The notes: generated by a model from the sequence alone, not told the origin. 64,000 bases of DNA from Cupidesulfovibrio sp000226255 (GCF_003402415.2 NZ_AP036014.1:3100001-3164000); one strand, 5' to 3'; numbered from the stretch's first letter, positions 36,501-45,946 are shown. Numbers and translations: made by a program.

Positions 36501-37967
36501 CTACTTGGCCAGCCGCCTGTGCAGGGCGAAACGCGAAATGCCCAGATGGGCCGCCGCGCGGCTCTTGTTGCCGCCGAACCGTTCCACGGCCTTGCGCACC
36601 AGCGCGTCCACCAGCGCCTCCACGTCGAAGGGGGCGTCGGGCAGGGTCAGGTTGTCGGGGTCCAGCCGCCACGCGCCGGGCTGGCCTTCGCTGCGCCGGG
36701 TGGCCAAGGCCGACTCTCCGCTTGCGTCCTCGTCCAGAAAGCCCAGGTGGCGCGCGGTGAGCGCGGGACCGTCGTGCAGCAGCACGGCGCGCTCCACGGC
36801 GTTTTCCAGTTCGCGCACGTTGCCGGTCCACGGGTGGCGGCCCAGCAGGCGCAGGGCGTCGGGCGAGAGCGCGGTGAAGCGCTTCTTCTTGCGCACCGCC
36901 TCACGCTGCAGGAACAGCCCGGCCAGCACGGGGATGTCCTCCGGCCGTTCGCGCAGGGGAGGAATGCGCAAATGCCCCACCCGCAGCCGGTGGTACAGGT
37001 CGCGCCGGAACTGCCCGGCCTCCACCATGGCCGAAAGGTCGCGGTTGCCCGCGCAGACCACCCGCGCCCGAAATTCGCGCCGCTTCACCCCGCCCAGGCG
37101 GTAGAAGCCGCGATCCTCCAGCACCCGCAGCAGCTTGGGCTGCAACGACAGGGGCATTTCCGCCACTTCGTCCAGGAACAGGGTGCCTCCGGCCGCCAGT
37201 TCCAGCTTGCCGGGCGCGCCCCCGGCGCGGCTGCCGGTGTAGGCCCCCGGCTCGTGCCCGAACAGTTCCGACTCGAACAGTTCATGGGGGATGGCCGCGC
37301 AGTTCAGGGCGATGAACGGAGCGTCGTTGCCCGATTCGCCGTAATGAATGAGCCGGGCCACCACTTCCTTGCCGGTGCCCGTTTCGCCCTCGATGAGCAC
37401 GGGCACGGAAGGCTCGGCGTGGAACACCCGCGTTTCGTCCAGCAGCGCGGACATGGTGGGCGAGGCCGCCACGATCTCGCCGATGCCCGCCACCTGGCGC
37501 AGCCGGGTGCGAGCCGATTCCAGCTCGCGCCGCAACGCGTCGGCCCGCTCCTCCACGGCCTCGTCGAGATGCTCGCGCAACTCGCGGTTTTCCATGATCA
37601 GGGCCTGGTGCTCTGCGCAGCGCTCCACCACCGCCGCCAGTTCGCGGGCGTTGATGGGCTTGTTCAGGTAGTCGTAGGCCCCGCGCCGCAGCGCCTCCAC
37701 GGCGGTTTCCATGTCGCCGTGCCCGGTGATGAGCACCACGTCCGCCTCGGCGGTGGAGGGGTCCTCCTTGAGGTGCGAGAGCAGCGTCAACCCGTCCATG
37801 CCGGGCATGCGGATGTCGGTGATGATCAGCGGAAACCAGGTGGTGCGGGCCTCGGCCAGCGCGGCCAGCGGGTCTTCGAAGGGCGTGGGCTCGTGGCCCA
37901 GGTCGTGCAGGACGAGGCTGAGGCTCTGGAGGCTTGGCAGGTTGTCGTCGACGATGAGTATGCGCAT
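36501..37967 (-). CDS. Sigma-54-dependent response regulator
   Basis: The 488-residue NtrC-type protein has a receiver (residues 1-115, phosphoacceptor in LIITDIRMPGMDG), an AAA+ domain with Walker A GETGTGKE and Walker B GGTLFLDEVAEM, and a Fis-type C-terminal helix-turn-helix (FGGNKSRAAAHLGISRFALH). The sigma-54 contact loop reads GAYTGS rather than GAFTGA. AAGGA before ATG 37967 sets the start. The sensor kinase gene lies directly upstream on the same strand, so the two form a NtrB/NtrC-like pair. The target genes are not evident. Confidence 0.9.
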   Translation of the reverse strand: MRILIVDDNLPSLQSLSLVLHDLGHEPTPFEDPLAALAEARTTWFPLIITDIRMPGMDGLTLLSHLKEDPSTAEADVVLITGHGDMETAVEALRRGAYDYLNKPINARELAAVVERCAEHQALIMENRELREHLDEAVEERADALRRELESARTRLRQVAGIGEIVAASPTMSALLDETRVFHAEPSVPVLIEGETGTGKEVVARLIHYGESGNDAPFIALNCAAIPHELFESELFGHEPGAYTGSRAGGAPGKLELAAGGTLFLDEVAEMPLSLQPKLLRVLEDRGFYRLGGVKRREFRARVVCAGNRDLSAMVEAGQFRRDLYHRLRVGHLRIPPLRERPEDIPVLAGLFLQREAVRKKKRFTALSPDALRLLGRHPWTGNVRELENAVERAVLLHDGPALTARHLGFLDEDASGESALATRRSEGQPGAWRLDPDNLTLPDAPFDVEALVDALVRKAVERFGGNKSRAAAHLGISRFALHRRLAK

Positions 37968-38192
37968 GCGGGATGTCCTTTTGGCGCATTGGTCTGCACC
38001 ATGCTGTGCACCGGCGCGTGCGTCAGGGCGCGCCCCATGGCGCGCGCCGTGCCGCAAGCGATCCATCCCCCCCGGTTCGCATCTGTTCCGTTTGCCCCCC
38101 ACCGGCCGGCAACCGGCCGCAGGGGCACGCGGCCACGCTGGCCGCCAGCCGCGCCGCCCCCCGGCGGCGCGACGGTTGACATTCTGGGCCGA

Positions 38193-40520
38193 CTACACGC
38201 CGCCCGCACCACCGCCATGTTCCGGCAGCCCGGCCCCATCGCCCCCGGCGTGGCCGTGGCGACTGTCGCGGGTCCGCCCTTCCGCCTCGCCGCCGCCCCC
38301 CGGCGGCGAGGCCTGACGCAGGGCCAACGTGAACGCGGCCCCGCTCATGGGCGGCACGCCGCCCGACACGGAAATCTCGCCGCCCCACGATTCCACGAAG
38401 CTGTGCACGATGGCGAGGCCGAGGCCGAGGCCCTTGTGCGGATCCTTGGTGGTGAAGAAGGGGTCGAACACCCGTTCCTCCAGCCCTTGCAGGCCCGGCC
38501 CGTTGTCGGCCACGGTCAGCAGCACGCGCCCGGTCGGCGCTTCGCCGCTGGCGGACGGGGTGTCCGCCCTCTCGGGCCTGTCGGCAATGTCGGCTCGCTC
38601 CGCGCCCCCGAGCCGCGCGGGCCGGTATGCCGCCTCGATGCGGATGCGCCGGTCCGGGCCGTCTCCCGCATCCAGCGCATGCATGGCATTGACCACCAGG
38701 TTGATGACCACCTGCTCAAGTTGCACCGGGTTGGCGCGCACGGCGGGCAGGTCCGGCGGCAGGGCGCGCTCCACGGTCACCCGGTGGGCGCGCAGTTGCG
38801 CCCCCACCAGGCTGAGCGCGCGATCCACCGCCGCCTCGACCAGGGTGGGCGCCAGCGCCACGTCGCCGTGGGCCACCAGCGCCCGCATGTGATCGATGAT
38901 GTCGCGAATGCGCGCCGCCTCGCCAAGGATCAGCGACAGGCGCGCCAGCAGGATTTCGCGGTCCGGGGCGCGGTCCTTTTCCGCCAGCATCTCCAGGCTG
39001 CCCGCATACAGTTGCAGGGCCGAAAGGGGCTGGTTGATCTCGTGCGCGATGCCCGCCGCCAGGGTGCCCATAGCCTCCAGCTTGCGGGCGCGTTGCAGCC
39101 GCTCTTCCACACGCAGGCGGTCGGTTTCGTCCTCCAGCATGACGATGACCGAATCCACACCCCCGTCGCCTGCCAGGATGGGGCACGAGGTCAAGCGGTA
39201 CGAACGCCGCCCGCCGGAGCGGGCCGTGGCCTCCAGCCGCCATTCGTGGGTCTGGCCGTCGCGGAAGGTGGCCAGGCACGCGCAGCCGGGGCAGCGGGCG
39301 TTGTCATCGCCGCAGTGCTCGGCCAGCATGTGGCACAGCAGGCCGCCGGGCGCGGCCGACTCGCCGAACCATTCGCGCAGGCGCGGGTTGGAGGCGGTGA
39401 CGCCCAGCGCCCGGTCCAGCACGGCAATGCCCAGGGTCAGGTTGTCGGTGATGGAGCGGTAGCGCCCCTCGCTGATGGACAACGCCTCCTGAGCGCGCAC
39501 GCCGGAAGTGATGTCGATGCCCAGCTTGAGCACCAGGGGCGAGCCGTCAACGTCCTCGAAGGGGTAGGAATAGATGCGGAAAGCCGAGCGTCGTTCCGGG
39601 CAGGCCCATTCGCATACGCACAGGGTGCGCGAATCGAACACGTCGAAAGGCGGGCACAGCGTGCAGGGCTGGTTCTGGCCCCGGATCACCTCGTAGCAGG
39701 GGCGGCCCACGCCGGGGCCGAACAATTGGCGAAAGCCCCGGTTCTCGTAGCGGATGGAATAGTCCGGCCCCAGCAGCACCACATAGGCGGGCAGGCGGTC
39801 CAGCAGGTTGAGCAGGCGGGTGCGTTCGGTCCAGGCCGGGGCCGGGCCTTCGCTGGACAGGGGGGTGGCCGTGAGCGTGGCGCAGAACAGCGGCGCTTCG
39901 TCTTCGCCCAACCGTGGCCCGGCGGGGGGGCGCAGGGGGCGCGGGGTGACCAGCAGTTCCACCGGAGTGCCGTTTTCGCCGCGCAGCGACAGGGAATACG
40001 GCGTGGGCGCGCCGCCTGCCTGGCGATGCATCTCGCGCTCCAGCACGGAAAGATTGCCCGGCGAGGACAGCTCGCCCACCAGGCGGGGCAGGAATTCCGC
40101 CGTGGGCCAGCCGGTCTGGGGCAGGATGGCCGACGCGGCATACGAGAACGCGCCCGGCGCGGCGGCGTCCTGCGGATATGGAGAACCGGGCGGGCGGGCG
40201 GAACCGGACGGCTCGGCGGGCGGCGCGCCCGGAGAGACCTGTGGCGGCCAGGTACCGGGGGTGTCGGCTATCTGGGCCAGCAGGGCCGCCACGGGCGGGG
40301 GAAGGCGGCGCGGAAGGCGCATCACCCGGTCTGACAACGGCAGCCCCGCCGTTGCCAGACCGGCAAGCCCATCGCCGGGCGCGGCGGCTGCGCCAGGCAC
40401 GTCACCAGGCACGTCACCAGGCACGTCACCAGGCACGTCACCGGGCACGTGCGGTGAAAAGGGCGCGTCATCCCCCGTGGAATGGGCGGGCGGTGCCGTA
40501 TGATCGTCCTGGGTGCGCAT
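38193..40520 (-). CDS. PAS-domain sensor histidine kinase, NtrB-like
   Basis: The 775-residue protein seems soluble. A PGDV repeat occupies about residues 22-40. PAS-like regions follow, one with CYEVIRGQNQPCTLCPP and further cysteines, another with HCGDDNARCPGCAC. Then comes HisKA (GIAHEINQPLSALQ, near residue 492) and an ATPase domain with GLGLGLAIVHSF. The cysteine sets suggest metal or redox sensing. It should phosphorylate the sigma-54 regulator encoded next. The start is uncertain: ATG 40520 or GTG 40548-40550, neither with a good ribosome binding site. Confidence 0.85.
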   Translation of the reverse strand: MRTQDDHTAPPAHSTGDDAPFSPHVPGDVPGDVPGDVPGDVPGAAAAPGDGLAGLATAGLPLSDRVMRLPRRLPPPVAALLAQIADTPGTWPPQVSPGAPPAEPSGSARPPGSPYPQDAAAPGAFSYAASAILPQTGWPTAEFLPRLVGELSSPGNLSVLEREMHRQAGGAPTPYSLSLRGENGTPVELLVTPRPLRPPAGPRLGEDEAPLFCATLTATPLSSEGPAPAWTERTRLLNLLDRLPAYVVLLGPDYSIRYENRGFRQLFGPGVGRPCYEVIRGQNQPCTLCPPFDVFDSRTLCVCEWACPERRSAFRIYSYPFEDVDGSPLVLKLGIDITSGVRAQEALSISEGRYRSITDNLTLGIAVLDRALGVTASNPRLREWFGESAAPGGLLCHMLAEHCGDDNARCPGCACLATFRDGQTHEWRLEATARSGGRRSYRLTSCPILAGDGGVDSVIVMLEDETDRLRVEERLQRARKLEAMGTLAAGIAHEINQPLSALQLYAGSLEMLAEKDRAPDREILLARLSLILGEAARIRDIIDHMRALVAHGDVALAPTLVEAAVDRALSLVGAQLRAHRVTVERALPPDLPAVRANPVQLEQVVINLVVNAMHALDAGDGPDRRIRIEAAYRPARLGGAERADIADRPERADTPSASGEAPTGRVLLTVADNGPGLQGLEERVFDPFFTTKDPHKGLGLGLAIVHSFVESWGGEISVSGGVPPMSGAAFTLALRQASPPGGGGEAEGRTRDSRHGHAGGDGAGLPEHGGGAGGV
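40393..40450. repeat. 12-base tandem repeat inside the kinase gene
   Basis: Four identical 12-base units (40393-40440) and a partial fifth encode a repeated Pro-Gly-Asp-Val. Unit number could change without shifting the frame. Confidence 0.85.
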
Positions 40521-40732
40521 GGCGATGCGGCATAGTGTTCTTTTTCGCACACAGCGTCAAAGTCTTTTCCACGGCCAGCGCCGCCCGGCGTCGACCATTG
40601 TCACCCAGTCCCGATCGGACACGCGCGGCATGCGCCAGCGCCATGCCGCAGCGCGGCGCGGACCGCAGGACGGCGGAGCCAACGGACCAGGGAGGGGAAA
40701 GAGTAAGGAACGCAGTGCGGGCGAAAGGCCGC

Positions 40733-42487
40733 CTACCCCGGCCGGGCCTGCTCCGCCATCCGGGCCACCCGCTCGATTTCCTCGTGGAAGGCGGCGGGTT
40801 GGATGGGCTTGGCGATGTAGCCGTCCATTCCGGCGGCCAGCATGCGCTCCCTGTCGCCCGCCAGGGCGTGGGCGGTCATGGCCACCACCGGCAGCACCGG
40901 GCTGACGCCGGGATGCATGGAATTGCGGATGCGGCGCAGCGTTTCGAAGCCGTTCATGCGCGGCATCTCCACGTTCAGCAGCACCATGTCGAAGCGTTCC
41001 GCCGCAAGCCGGGTCAGGGCCGCCACCCCGTCCTGCACCGTGGCGCAGGTGTGCCCGCGCCGCTGCAACAGGCGCGCGGCGATGGTGCGGGCCACCTCGC
41101 TGTCGTCGGCCACCAGCACGTGCAGTGAACGGGCTGGCTGGTCTTCGCCCGCAAGGGGAACGTCCGTGGCATGGACGGGCCTGACGGCGGAGGGCGCAGC
41201 CGGCTGCGGCAAGGCCCCTGGGGGCGCGTGCCGGAGCGGATCGGCGGCGGGCGGCGCGTGCTGGACGCGGACCGGCGATGGCCGCGCCCCCTCGCCGTGC
41301 ACCGAGGGCACGGAACGCAGGCGGCAGGTGAAATGAAAAGAACTGCCCGCATCCGGCGTGCTGCGCGCCCAAATGCTGCCGCCCATCATGCCCACCAGTT
41401 GACGACAGATGGCCAGGCCCAGTCCCGAGCCCCCGTAGGTGGTTCCGGTGTCGTCCGAAGCCTGGGCGTACAGGTCGAAGATGGATTCCAGCCGGTCTTC
41501 GGCGATGCCGATGCCGGTGTCGCGCACGGTGAACAGCAGCGTGGCCCCGCCAGGCTCGCCGGGTGGGAACAGCGACTCGAACAGGCTCGGCGGCGAGGGC
41601 ACCGGGGCCACCTCCACCGAGACCACGCCGGCGTGGGTGAACTTCACCGCGTTGCCCACCAGGTTGGCCAGCACCTGAGTCAGCCGCACCTGGTCGCCCG
41701 CCAGCACGGGCGGAATTTCCGGGGCCACCCGCCACGACAGGGCCAACCCGCGCCGGGCCGCCTCGGACTGCACGGAGCGCATCACCTTGCGCACCACGGC
41801 GGCGGGCTCGAAGGGGCGCTCCACCAGGCGTATCTGACGCGCCTCGAGCCGCGAGAAGTCCAGCACGTCGTTCAGCAGGGCCAGCAGCGTCTCGGCCGAT
41901 TCCAGCACCGTCACCAGGTAGTCGCGCTGCTCCTCGTCCTCCGCCGTTTCCAGCGCAAGGTCGGTCATGCCCAGGATGCCGTTGAGCGAATTGCGTATCT
42001 CGTGGCTCATGCCCGCGAGAAAGGCGCTTTTGGCGATGCTGGCGTTTTCCGCCACGCGGCGGGCCTCGTCCAGATCGCGCACGGCGCGGTGCTTGAGCAG
42101 GGCCACCTCTATGGTGGAGTGCAGTTCGCGCTCCTCGAAGGGTTTCACCAGAAAGCCGAACGGCCCGCAGGCCTTGGCGCGCTCCAGCGTTGCCGCGTCG
42201 GAAAAGGCCGTCAGGAACACCACGGGCACGCCGAACTCGCCGGATATGCGCCCGGCCGCCTCTATGCCGTCCATGGCCCCGCGCAGGCGGATGTCCATCA
42301 GCACGAGGTCGGGCCGCAGTTCGCCCGCCACGCGCACGGCGTCCTCGCCGTCGGCGGCCATGGCGGGCACGGCGTATCCCAGGCGTTCCAGGGTGCGCCG
42401 GATGTCCAGCGCCACGATCTGCTCGTCATCGACAATGACCACCGATGGGCGTGAAGACTCGTGAGTGGGCTGCTGCTGTTGCGTCAT
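40733..42487 (-). CDS. Hybrid histidine kinase (REC-HisKA-HATPase-pseudoREC)
   Basis: The 584-residue cytoplasmic protein has an N-terminal receiver (about residues 15-130, phosphoacceptor in LVLMDIRLRG), HisKA (GMSHEIRNSLNGILGM, near 161), an ATPase domain (GGSGLGLAICR), a Pro/Ala/His-rich linker, and a second receiver (about 470-575). In that last domain the phosphoacceptor position reads VLLNVEMP, Asn for Asp, so it probably cannot be phosphorylated. The start is ATG 42487 by domain position; only a weak GGA precedes it. It is probably a separate unit from the kinase downstream at 38-40 kb. Confidence 0.85.
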   Translation of the reverse strand: MTQQQQPTHESSRPSVVIVDDEQIVALDIRRTLERLGYAVPAMAADGEDAVRVAGELRPDLVLMDIRLRGAMDGIEAAGRISGEFGVPVVFLTAFSDAATLERAKACGPFGFLVKPFEERELHSTIEVALLKHRAVRDLDEARRVAENASIAKSAFLAGMSHEIRNSLNGILGMTDLALETAEDEEQRDYLVTVLESAETLLALLNDVLDFSRLEARQIRLVERPFEPAAVVRKVMRSVQSEAARRGLALSWRVAPEIPPVLAGDQVRLTQVLANLVGNAVKFTHAGVVSVEVAPVPSPPSLFESLFPPGEPGGATLLFTVRDTGIGIAEDRLESIFDLYAQASDDTGTTYGGSGLGLAICRQLVGMMGGSIWARSTPDAGSSFHFTCRLRSVPSVHGEGARPSPVRVQHAPPAADPLRHAPPGALPQPAAPSAVRPVHATDVPLAGEDQPARSLHVLVADDSEVARTIAARLLQRRGHTCATVQDGVAALTRLAAERFDMVLLNVEMPRMNGFETLRRIRNSMHPGVSPVLPVVAMTAHALAGDRERMLAAGMDGYIAKPIQPAAFHEEIERVARMAEQARPG

Positions 42488-42644
42488 GGCGCGCTGTCCG
42501 GCGGAAGAAAGGTGGTGCGACTGGGCATCGGACCGGCGGGGGACGCCGCATGCTTCGGGTTCATCACAGCGTATGCCGTGTTTCCCCACTCAACGCAAGG
42601 GACGTAGCCGCAACAGGCCACCCCGTACCGGGTTTCCCCCATGC

Positions 42645-42682
42645 AAAAAAAGGGACCGCGCCGCGTTCGCGGCACGGTCCCT
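42645..42682 (-). terminator. Terminator of the CI/S24 repressor gene
   Basis: Arms 42651-42665 and 42668-42682 form a 15-bp stem with one mismatch. On the minus strand seven T residues follow (42651-42645). Confidence 0.85.
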
Positions 42683-42742
42683 TCGGATTGATCTGGTCAT
42701 GCTCCATTCCCGCTGACCTTGCGACACCGCGGGAAATGGGGA

Positions 42743-43438
42743 TCAGAACCGTTGCAGCACCCAGGACACACGGCCCACGATGCGTTCGGCATGCTTGTCC
42801 ACGGGCAGGTATTGTTCGGGATGGGCGGGGTTTTCGGAACGCAGCACGAAGCGCCCCTTTTCCGCATCGAGAAAGATGCGCTTCAGCGCCACGCCCTCAT
42901 AAGGGACGTACACGCCATAGAGTTCGCCGGAAACAACGTTCTTCTGCGCCGTATCTATGCCCACGTAAGCACCCTTGCGCACCAGCGGCTCCATGCTCGA
43001 AGCGTCCATGCGCACCACCTGCATGGTGGGGCCGGAGTAAGACTGCGGCACGGACAGCTTGCCGATGGGCTTCAGCGGTCCCCCGCCCTGCTCGGTGACC
43101 TCGCAGTGCATGGAGTGCACGGTTACCACGCTGCTCTTGGCGTCCGGGTCGCCGTAGCGGGCCGGATCTTCCAGCACCATGCCCGCCGCCGGGGCGTCCA
43201 GCGGCTGGTAGCCCTGCTCGGTGCGCAGGTACATGGGGCCAGAGGCCTTCTTGAGCCAGTCCGGGTTCAGCCCGAACTTCTCGAACAGCTTCATGTACCA
43301 GTCGGAGGGCACCGAATTGCGGCGCTTGGCGTCGGATATGCTGGACTGCCGGATGTCGAGCACCTCGGCGAGTTCCACCTGGGTGCGCGTATTGGTGGAA
43401 AGCTTGATGCGTTCAAAAACTTCTTCAAAGGTGGACAC
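42743..43438 (-). CDS. CI-type repressor with S24 (LexA-like) peptidase domain
   Basis: The 231-residue protein has an N-terminal CI-type helix-turn-helix (VELAEVLDIRQSSISDAKRR, then PSDWYMKLF and PDWLK), a short linker with a possible Ala-Gly self-cleavage site (PAAGMV), and a C-terminal S24 domain with the catalytic Ser in MDASSMEPLV and Lys in GVALKRIF. Family members repress DNA-damage-inducible or phage genes and cleave themselves with RecA. GTG 43438 has GGGAG upstream; a longer frame lacks one. No phage genes surround it, so it seems to be a domesticated chromosomal regulator. Confidence 0.85.
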   Translation of the reverse strand: MSTFEEVFERIKLSTNTRTQVELAEVLDIRQSSISDAKRRNSVPSDWYMKLFEKFGLNPDWLKKASGPMYLRTEQGYQPLDAPAAGMVLEDPARYGDPDAKSSVVTVHSMHCEVTEQGGGPLKPIGKLSVPQSYSGPTMQVVRMDASSMEPLVRKGAYVGIDTAQKNVVSGELYGVYVPYEGVALKRIFLDAEKGRFVLRSENPAHPEQYLPVDKHAERIVGRVSWVLQRF

Positions 43439-43821
43439 GATATTCTCCCATTCAAGAATTACGGCCCCCGGCCGCTGCCCGGCGCGATGGAAACCGGTCC
43501 CCGGCACACGTACGCCTCACATTCCGGAGGGTTGAGGCACTCCGAGAGTAATGCCTCGCACGGAACGAGCGACACGTCAATGCCATGATGCGGATACTCG
43601 CTCGCAAAAACGTGTATCTCCGCTGGCACCGATGCGCCGCTCATCACCGCCCGCAGGCCGGGTCTTTATGTTCAGGATAATACAAGAACGGTGCCACCAC
43701 TGGATAGGGTCCATGATTTCCAGCGGTAACATTCTGTATAGCGCAACGCGCTTTTCGGTATCGCGCCGCCGGCGCGTAACATGTTACACAACCGTTCCGC
43801 AACGAGTGTAACAATGTTACG
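43439..43821. other. Intergenic region with GTAAC palindromes
   Basis: About 380 bases between hflC and the repressor gene, both on the minus strand. It must hold the repressor promoter. No convincing gene is present. The right end carries two GTAAC-type palindromes. Confidence 0.45.
43776..43820. promoter_or_regulatory. Two GTAAC palindromes 32 bases apart
   Basis: GTAACATGTTAC (43776-43787) and GTAACAATGTTAC (43808-43820) are perfect inverted repeats differing by one central base, set about three helical turns apart. A half-site GTAACAT is at 43726-43732. They look like paired operator sites. Confidence 0.5.
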
Positions 43822-44676
43822 CTAGCGCCCCTGGAACTGTTTCAGGAACGGGTCGCCGGGGGTAAGTATGATGCGCGTGTTGTCGCGGAACACCTTTCGG
43901 TAGGCGTCCAGACTGCGCTGGAAGTCGTAGAACTCCGGCGACTGCGAGAGGGCTTCCGAGAAGATGCGGGCGGCGTCGGCGTCGCCTTCGCCCCGCAGAA
44001 TTTCGGCCTTGCGGTTGGCCTCGGCCATCAGCACGGTGCGCTCGCGGTCGGCGGTCGACCGGATCTTGGTCGATTCCTCCTGCCCTTCCGAGCGGTACTG
44101 CTTGGCCTGGCGTTCACGCTCGGCGCGCATGCGGCCGAAGATGGCGCGCTGGTTTTCCGTGGGCAGGTCGGTGCGCTTGATGCGCACGTCGATGATCTCC
44201 ATGCCGTACTCGCGCAGCAGTTCCGAAGTGCGGGCCGTGACGGCCCCCATGATTTCGGCGCGCTTGGAAGAGACCACCTCGGTCAGGGTGTTGCGCCCCA
44301 CGAAGACGCGCAACTGCGAATACACCGTGTCGTCCAGCCGGGCCTGCGCGCCGGGGATGGTGCGTACGTTGCGGTAGAAGGTCAGCGGGTCGGTGATGCG
44401 CCAGCGGGCGTAGTTATCCAGCACGATGGCCTTCTTGTCGCTGGTCAGGGCCTCGGCCGAGCGGGCGTCGTAGTCCAGGATGCGCGCGTCGAAGTACACC
44501 ACGTTCTGCACGAAGGGCAGCTTGAAGTGCAGGCCGGGCGCCACCACGCCGCCCACCGGTTCGCCCAGCTGCAGCACGATGGCCTTCTGGGTCTGGTGCA
44601 CGGAGAACAGGCACTGGCTGCCCACCACCAGCAGCGCCGCCAGGGCGATGAGCACGGTTATGGTGCGGCGTTCCAT
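43822..44676 (-). CDS. hflC: HflC, membrane protease FtsH modulator subunit
   Basis: The 284-residue protein has one N-terminal membrane anchor (about residues 7-25) and a Band 7/SPFH domain with the HflC pattern (FKLPFVQNVVYFDARILDYD, and EIIDVRIKRTDLPTEN), followed by a helical region. With HflK it forms a large cage around the FtsH protease and tunes which membrane proteins are degraded. ATG 44676 comes one base after the hflK stop codon, so translation is probably coupled. Confidence 0.95.
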   Translation of the reverse strand: MERRTITVLIALAALLVVGSQCLFSVHQTQKAIVLQLGEPVGGVVAPGLHFKLPFVQNVVYFDARILDYDARSAEALTSDKKAIVLDNYARWRITDPLTFYRNVRTIPGAQARLDDTVYSQLRVFVGRNTLTEVVSSKRAEIMGAVTARTSELLREYGMEIIDVRIKRTDLPTENQRAIFGRMRAERERQAKQYRSEGQEESTKIRSTADRERTVLMAEANRKAEILRGEGDADAARIFSEALSQSPEFYDFQRSLDAYRKVFRDNTRIILTPGDPFLKQFQGR

Positions 44677-44677
44677 G

Positions 44678-45862
44678 CTATTCGCCCCCCTTGCGCGCCG
44701 CTCCCGCGTCGCCCCGGGGCCGCGCCCCGTCCAGCGGCAGGTAGGGCAGCATGCGCGCTCCCGCCTCGCCCGGAATGATGATCTTTTCCATGCCGGGCGC
44801 GGAAAGCACCTCTTCCATGGCCTCCAGATACAGGCGTTTGCGGGTCACGTCCTTGGCCTTGTTGTATTCCTTCAGCACGGCCAGAAAGCGGTTGGCCTGG
44901 CCTTCCGCCTCGCGCACGCGGGCCTGGCGGTACGCCTCGGCCTGGTTGATCACCTCCGCGGCAAGACCGCGGGTGCGGGGAAGTATCTCGTTCTGGTAGG
45001 CCTCGGCCTCGTTGATGATGCGACTCTTGTCCTCACGGGCGCTGGCCACGTCCTTGAAGGCGTCGATGACCTCTTTCGGCGGATGCACGTCCTGCATCTG
45101 CACGGCCAGCACGCGCACGCCCACCTGATAGATGTCCAGAATGTCCTGCAACAGCGTGAGGGTCTCGTTCTGGATGAGCTGCTTGCCGTCGGTAAGCGCG
45201 GCGTCGATGCGGCTGTTGCCGATCACCTCGCGCATGGCGGCCTCGCCCGCGCTGCGCACCACGGCGGTGGGATTGGTGACGTTGAACAGGTACTGGACGG
45301 GATCCTTGATCTGGAACTGGATGCTGAACTGCACGTTGACGATGTTCTCGTCGCCCGTGAGCATGGCGGCTTCCTCGGGCACTATGCGCCCGCCGCCCTG
45401 CTGGAACGAGGCGCCCTGCGCCACGGAACGGAAGCCAACCTCGGCCCGCTGCACCTGGGTCACCTTGGGGGTGTACACCGTCTCCAGCGGGAAGGGCAGG
45501 TGATAGTGCGGACCTGATTCCACCGTGCGGTCGTACTTGCCGAAGCGCAGCACCACGCCCAGTTCGTCTGGCTCCACGATATAGATGCCGGAGGCCGCCC
45601 ACAACAGGACGAACACCAGCACCACCACCTTCCCGGCGGGGAAGGGGTATTCGCGGAACTTGCGGAAGGTTTCGCCGAGCTTCTCGAAGTCCGGGCCAGA
45701 GGGGTCGTCCCACCCGCCGGGGCCGCCCGGTCCACCGGAACCACCCGAACCACCGGACCCGCCGGAGCCGCCGTCGTCCCCGTCGCCGGAGCCGCCGGAA
45801 CCACCGCGCCACCCGGAGTGCCGCTGCCGTTTTTCTTGCAGTTTTTCCCAATCCCAGTTCAT
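44678..45862 (-). CDS. hflK: HflK, membrane protease FtsH modulator subunit
   Basis: The 394-residue protein begins MNWDWEKLQEK, then a long Gly/Ser/Pro-rich stretch (about residues 20-50), one membrane helix (about 75-95), a Band 7/SPFH domain (IVEPDELGVVLRFGKYDRTV) and a coiled helical tail (GEAEGQANRF-type region). The start by family N-terminus is ATG 45862, though no ribosome binding site is clear. It is the first gene of the hflKC operon, divergent from phosphomannomutase across 84 bases. Confidence 0.93.
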   Translation of the reverse strand: MNWDWEKLQEKRQRHSGWRGGSGGSGDGDDGGSGGSGGSGGSGGPGGPGGWDDPSGPDFEKLGETFRKFREYPFPAGKVVVLVFVLLWAASGIYIVEPDELGVVLRFGKYDRTVESGPHYHLPFPLETVYTPKVTQVQRAEVGFRSVAQGASFQQGGGRIVPEEAAMLTGDENIVNVQFSIQFQIKDPVQYLFNVTNPTAVVRSAGEAAMREVIGNSRIDAALTDGKQLIQNETLTLLQDILDIYQVGVRVLAVQMQDVHPPKEVIDAFKDVASAREDKSRIINEAEAYQNEILPRTRGLAAEVINQAEAYRQARVREAEGQANRFLAVLKEYNKAKDVTRKRLYLEAMEEVLSAPGMEKIIIPGEAGARMLPYLPLDGARPRGDAGAARKGGE

Positions 45863-45946
45863 AATGCCGCAAAAATAGGGCAGATGTGGAGTGCGGTCAA
45901 GGCATGACGCCGATTCGAGGCATTTCGCCCACCTGCCGGAGCACCC

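Noticed and set aside
40393..40450. Short tandem units considered as a CRISPR array
   Set aside because: The 12-base units are contiguous without spacers and lie in frame inside a kinase gene.
42743..43438. Prophage boundary at the CI/S24 repressor
   Set aside because: No integrase, structural or replication phage genes are nearby. Neighbours are ordinary signalling and hflKC genes.
43459..43647. A 62-codon frame upstream of the CI/S24 repressor on its strand
   Set aside because: No Shine-Dalgarno sequence and no family resemblance. The region is needed for the repressor promoter.
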